From Akkermansia sp. (GTDB lineage Bacteria; Verrucomicrobiota; Verrucomicrobiia; Verrucomicrobiales; Akkermansiaceae): a stretch of DNA of 8,684 bases. The position numbers and the translations under genes were made by a program. Position 1 is the stretch's first letter; the number at the start of each line of letters is the position of its first letter. The notes under the pieces were generated by a model, which saw nothing but the letters and a program-made list of their open reading frames with translations, ran no database searches and had not been told where the DNA came from. The stretch covers positions 1 through 8,684 of the forward strand of contig JAFZGH010000112.1 of the NCBI GenBank assembly GCA_017555465.1, read 5' to 3'. Shown here one piece after another: positions 6,527 to 8,684 of the stretch.

Positions 6527-8056
6527 TCAGCGTTTGCGGAAAAGCCCGCTGAAAGCACCAAATCCCTTGGGCATCTTCGGTCTGGCAGCGCCACCACCCA
6601 TCAGGGCAGAAAGGTCGGGCATCTGGCTCATATCCGGCATGCCGCCCTGCCCCATGAGCGAGCTCATATCCGGCATACCGCCGCCCTGGCCGTTCATCAT
6701 GGCACTCATATCGGGCATACCGCCCTTGGCACCCTTCATGAGACTCTTCATCATGCCGCCCATCTTGCCCTTGCCGCCCATCATCTCCTTCATTTCCTTG
6801 AAGTTCTTGATGAAGCGGTTCACTTCAATCTCCGACACACCGGAGCCCTTGGCAATACGGCGGCGGCGGCTCGGAATGAGCAGCTTGTAGTTGGCTCGCT
6901 CTGCCGGGGTCATGGAAAGCACGATGGCCTCCATACGCTTCATGCGCTTCGGGTCCATGGCGCCCTCCGGCAGCTGCTTCTTAATCTTGCTGAAACCAGG
7001 CAGCAGGCCCAGCAACCCCTCCAGCGGGCCCAGGCTCTGCATCATCTTCATCTGGCTGAGGAAATCATTGAAATTGAACTCACCGCTCATCATGCGGGTC
7101 ATGGAGTTCATGGCAGATTCCTGGTCAATCTTCTCGGCAGCTTTTTCCACCAGGCCCACGATATCGCCCATGCCCAGGATGCGGTCGGCCATGCGCTGCG
7201 GCACAAACGGGCCGAACATATCGAGCTTCTCGCCCTCGCCCATGTACTTGATGGGCTTGCCGGTGATGGCGCGCATGGAAAGCGCTGCACCACCGCGGGC
7301 ATCGCCATCCAGCTTGGTGAGGATGATACCCGTGAGCCCCACAGCCTGGTCGAACGCCTGAGCCACACGCACCGCCTGCTGACCTGTGGCTGCATCGGCC
7401 ACCAGCAGGGATTCCTGCGCATTCAGGAACTTAGCCAGCTTCTTCAGCTCAGCCACCAGCTCCTCGTCCACCTCCTGGCGGCCGGCGGTATCAAAGATAA
7501 TCACATCGTGCTCCTGCCCGGCAGCCCACTTGAGGGCATCCTTTGCCACACGAATCACATCCTTCTCCGAAGCAGAGGGTGTATACACCGGCACCTCAAT
7601 CTGCCCGGCCAGAGTGGCCAGCTGGTCGATTGCCGCAGGGCGGATAAGGTCGCAGGCCACCAGCAGCGGCTTGTGCCCCTCCATCTTCAGGCGGCGTGCC
7701 AGCTTGGCGCTCGTGGTCGTCTTACCTGCACCATTCAGACCCACCACCAGAATACGGGCGGGGGCGGGTTCCAGCTGCAGCGGGGCGGCATCACCACCCA
7801 GCAGTTCGGCCAACTGGTCGCGGAAAATCTTGACAATCTGCTCACCCGGCTTCACCGACTTGAGCACCTTTTCGCCCATGGCCTCCTCCTTCACATGCGC
7901 AATGAACTCACGCGCCACGCTGTACTCCACATCTGCATCCAGCAGCGCCATGCGCACATCGCGCAGGGCATCCTTGATATTGGACTCAGTTATCTTACTG
8001 AGCCCGCGCATTTTGCGGAAAGCGTCATCGAGCTTGTCGGAAAGAAGGGAAAACAT
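6527..8056 (-). CDS. ffh: Signal recognition particle protein Ffh (SRP54)
   Basis: Ffh is the GTPase of the signal recognition particle. With 4.5S RNA it binds hydrophobic signal sequences on ribosomes and docks with FtsY at the membrane. The N domain is about 1-90. The G domain has the P-loop GLNGAGKTT at 106-114, DLIRPAAIDQL at 136-146, DTAGR at 189-193, TKLDG at 247-251 and the closing GEGEKLDMF...ILGMGD. The M domain (about 300-430) has the RNA-binding SRRRRIAKGSG at 396-406. At 509 residues it is longer than the roughly 450 usual in bacteria, because of a Met/Gly-rich tail with three GMPDMS repeats (447-481). I chose ATG at 8056 because MFSLLSDKLDDAFRKMRG is a normal Ffh start and the promoter ends just upstream; the frame opens further, to 8158, but that extension crosses the promoter and the end of the Nudix gene. 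Confidence 0.97.
   Translation of the reverse strand: MFSLLSDKLDDAFRKMRGLSKITESNIKDALRDVRMALLDADVEYSVAREFIAHVKEEAMGEKVLKSVKPGEQIVKIFRDQLAELLGGDAAPLQLEPAPARILVVGLNGAGKTTTSAKLARRLKMEGHKPLLVACDLIRPAAIDQLATLAGQIEVPVYTPSASEKDVIRVAKDALKWAAGQEHDVIIFDTAGRQEVDEELVAELKKLAKFLNAQESLLVADAATGQQAVRVAQAFDQAVGLTGIILTKLDGDARGGAALSMRAITGKPIKYMGEGEKLDMFGPFVPQRMADRILGMGDIVGLVEKAAEKIDQESAMNSMTRMMSGEFNFNDFLSQMKMMQSLGPLEGLLGLLPGFSKIKKQLPEGAMDPKRMKRMEAIVLSMTPAERANYKLLIPSRRRRIAKGSGVSEIEVNRFIKNFKEMKEMMGGKGKMGGMMKSLMKGAKGGMPDMSAMMNGQGGGMPDMSSLMGQGGMPDMSQMPDLSALMGGGAARPKMPKGFGAFSGLFRKR
6627..6726 (-). repeat. Three degenerate direct repeats encoding GMPDMS in the Ffh tail
   Basis: Three copies of a segment of about 24 bases (plus-strand core CTCATATCSGGCATRCCGCC) start at 6627, 6663 and 6705. 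The spacing is 36 and 42 bases, exactly 12 and 14 codons, so the frame is kept. Each encodes GMPDMS followed by a short Met/Leu/Gly-rich linker. A weaker partial copy (MPDLSALMGG) lies next to them at about 6600-6620. The pattern suggests expansion by in-frame duplication or slippage. Confidence 0.8.
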
Positions 8057-8062
8057 GCCTGC

Positions 8063-8091
8063 GGTATAGCAGAATACACGCGTAGTGTCAA
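8063..8091 (-). promoter_or_regulatory. Sigma70-type extended -10 promoter of ffh, predicted leaderless start
   Basis: On the minus strand, TTGACA (8091-8086) is followed by a 17-nt spacer ending in TGC and then TATACC (8068-8063, 4 of 6 consensus), so an extended -10 TGn is also present. Six bases separate the -10 box from the ATG. With the usual distance, the transcription start falls on the A of that ATG (8056). Confidence 0.72.
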
Positions 8092-8117
8092 GCAACCACG
8101 CCGTCAGCACATGGGAT

Positions 8118-8522
8118 TTAACGCAACACGCCCGCCAGATGCGGCAGGATATCCACATCTGCCGGAAGCCAGGGAACGCTGTGCAGCGCTGCGGCGTTCA
8201 GCCAGCGGGCTTCTGTGTGCTCATGCAGCTGCATTTTGCCGCCCTCAATTCGGCAGAGATAGCAGCGCATGCTCAGGTGAAAAGCCGGGTAATCCCACTC
8301 CACCGTGTGCAACAGATCCCCCACCTGCACCTGCAGGCCCAGTTCCTCGGCAATTTCACGAGCCACGGCTGCCTGCGGGGCTTCGCCCGGCTCAATCTTG
8401 CCGCCGGGAAACTCCCAGCCGCCGCCGTGCTTGTGCTTCGGGCACTTCACCGCCAGCACCTCGCCCGCCTCATTCAGAATGAGGGCGGCCACTACTTCCA
8501 CGACTCTGGATACCGGGTTCAC
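8118..8522 (-). CDS. MutT-like Nudix hydrolase ((deoxy)nucleoside triphosphate pyrophosphohydrolase)
   Basis: This 134-residue protein is about the size of E. coli MutT. A perfect Nudix box (G-x5-E-x7-RE-U-x-EE-x-G-U) runs from G41 to L63, with metal-binding residues E56, E59 and E60. It is preceded by GGGWEFPGGKIEPGE, the usual form in MutT/8-oxo-dGTP hydrolases. The C-terminal WLNAAAL..VPWLPADVDIL matches the end of small MutT proteins (W.....L..L.WLPAD). It probably hydrolyses oxidised or unwanted nucleoside triphosphates to monophosphates and pyrophosphate; exact substrate preference cannot be read. I chose GTG at 8522 because it starts one base after the predicted transcription start and puts VVEVVAALIL at the normal N-terminal position. 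GTGs at 8501 and 8492 are alternatives. The frame continues upstream to 8633, but that part covers the promoter and is not conserved-looking. Confidence 0.9.
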   Translation of the reverse strand: MNPVSRVVEVVAALILNEAGEVLAVKCPKHKHGGGWEFPGGKIEPGEAPQAAVAREIAEELGLQVQVGDLLHTVEWDYPAFHLSMRCYLCRIEGGKMQLHEHTEARWLNAAALHSVPWLPADVDILPHLAGVLR

Positions 8523-8529
8523 GCGCGGG

Positions 8530-8558
8530 ATGATAGCATAACCGGAAGCCCGATGCAA
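8530..8558 (-). promoter_or_regulatory. Extended -10 promoter of the Nudix gene, predicted leaderless start
   Basis: On the minus strand, TTGCAT (8558-8553, 3 of 6 consensus) is followed by a 17-nt spacer ending in TGC and then TATCAT (8535-8530, 5 of 6). Seven bases separate the -10 box from the GTG at 8522, so transcription is predicted to begin at 8523 or on the G of the start codon. The weak -35 box is offset by the TGn extension. Confidence 0.6.
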
Positions 8559-8579
8559 ACCGATACTGACACAGCGGGG

Positions 8580-8613
8580 CGCTTTTCTAGCTTGCAACGG
8601 TGGGGGAAAAGCG
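8580..8613. repeat. Inverted repeat overlapping the divergent promoter at the right end
   Basis: CGCTTTTC (8580-8587) and GAAAAGCG (8606-8613) form a perfect 8-bp inverted repeat separated by 18 bp. The -35 box of the rightward promoter lies between the arms, and the right arm touches its -10 box. It could be an operator for a dimeric regulator. Repeats of this size also occur by chance a few times in a window of this length, so position is the main argument. Confidence 0.4.
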
Positions 8614-8619
8614 TAGAAT
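8592..8619 (+). promoter_or_regulatory. Sigma70-type promoter of the rightward partial gene
   Basis: TTGCAA (8592-8597) is followed by a 16-nt spacer and TAGAAT (8614-8619, 5 of 6 consensus). The predicted start is A8626, giving a 17-nt leader before the ATG at 8643. That leader (8626-8642) is A/T-rich and has no Shine-Dalgarno motif. The promoter is divergent from the Nudix promoter; the two -35 boxes are 33 bp apart. Confidence 0.6.
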
Positions 8620-8642
8620 AGCCGCATTAGCACGAATTTACC

Positions 8643-8684
8643 ATGAGCGCACTCGAATTCATCCGCAAAAACTCGCTTCTCGTA
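8643..8684 (+). CDS. N-terminal fragment of an unidentified gene, possibly a membrane-anchored PpiD/SurA-like chaperone
   Basis: Only 14 codons are visible (MSALEFIRKNSLLV) before the window ends. The start is supported by a plausible promoter 24 bp upstream and by the open frame to the edge. A short basic stretch (IRKNS) followed by the beginning of a hydrophobic run (LLV) fits an N-terminal signal anchor, as in PpiD-type peptidyl-prolyl isomerases, which often begin this way. Fourteen residues are too few to assign a family, so the product suggestion is a guess. Confidence 0.5.
   Translation, partial: MSALEFIRKNSLLV

Noticed and set aside
8057..8117. Possible terminator or small RNA between the Nudix gene and ffh
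   Set aside because: The 61 bp are mostly accounted for by the ffh promoter, and no hairpin with a T-run is seen.
8057..8158. Possible upstream ATG start for ffh (34 extra residues)
   Set aside because: The extension runs through the ffh promoter and the last 41 bases of the Nudix gene. The extra residues do not look like an Ffh N-terminus, which normally begins close to the FSLLSDKL segment.
5828..8482. Plus-strand open frame of 884 codons, His-rich, across ffh and its neighbours
   Set aside because: It lies antisense in exact codon register with both ffh and the TIGR03790-like gene. It stays open there because those genes avoid TTA, CTA and TCA codons. The product has low-complexity His/Leu/Arg composition and no recognisable domain, while the opposite strand has clear protein families.
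8523..8633. Upstream extension of the Nudix frame (37 extra residues)
   Set aside because: It would cover the -10 and -35 boxes of the Nudix promoter and most of the divergent promoter, and would make the protein longer than typical small MutT enzymes without adding any recognisable sequence.

Overview
The window looks like chromosomal housekeeping sequence from a Verrucomicrobiota bacterium, probably an Akkermansia-like lineage. I infer this from three things. The G+C content is moderately high (roughly 58-60% by eye). A secreted protein of the TIGR03790 type is present, a family I associate with Verrucomicrobiota, Planctomycetota and Acidobacteriota. None of the eight visible start codons has a convincing Shine-Dalgarno sequence. 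No taxonomic search was possible, so the assignment is tentative. I see no mobile element, CRISPR array, tRNA, rRNA or phage gene.

Layout. The plus strand from 1 to 3100 carries three closely spaced genes: the 3' two thirds or so of a type IA topoisomerase (topoisomerase III-like, with a Cys4 zinc ribbon and C-terminal repeats), a YfeH/SBF-like transporter, and a YwaF/TIGR02206-like membrane protein. They converge on a minus-strand block, and the two facing genes use the same palindromic TTAA (3097-3100) as stop codon. Reading leftward on the minus strand from 8522, the genes are a MutT-like Nudix hydrolase (8522-8118), ffh (8056-6527), a secreted TIGR03790-like protein (6520-5003), an acetylornithine-type class III aminotransferase (4928-3690) and a secreted or membrane-anchored ankyrin protein (3687-3097). 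A new plus-strand gene starts divergently from the Nudix gene at 8643 and runs off the window; its first residues fit an N-terminal anchor, possibly of a PpiD/SurA-like chaperone.

Regulation. Four sigma70-type promoters can be read. Three of them (aminotransferase, ffh, Nudix) put the predicted transcription start within 0-4 nt of the start codon, which implies leaderless or nearly leaderless mRNAs. This also settles the start codons: longer reading frames upstream of each gene are rejected because their extensions run through the promoter. Transcription units are inferred as [Nudix], [ffh - TIGR03790 gene], [aminotransferase - ankyrin] and [topoisomerase - transporter - membrane protein], although no terminator hairpin is evident between them.

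Functionally the genes cover DNA topology, nucleotide-pool sanitation, co-translational membrane targeting and arginine/ornithine metabolism, plus several poorly characterised envelope proteins. I did not find an obvious new multi-gene system. The points most worth following up are the repeated leaderless promoter layout, the repetitive Met/Gly tail of Ffh, and the close coupling of a secreted family of unknown function to ffh.
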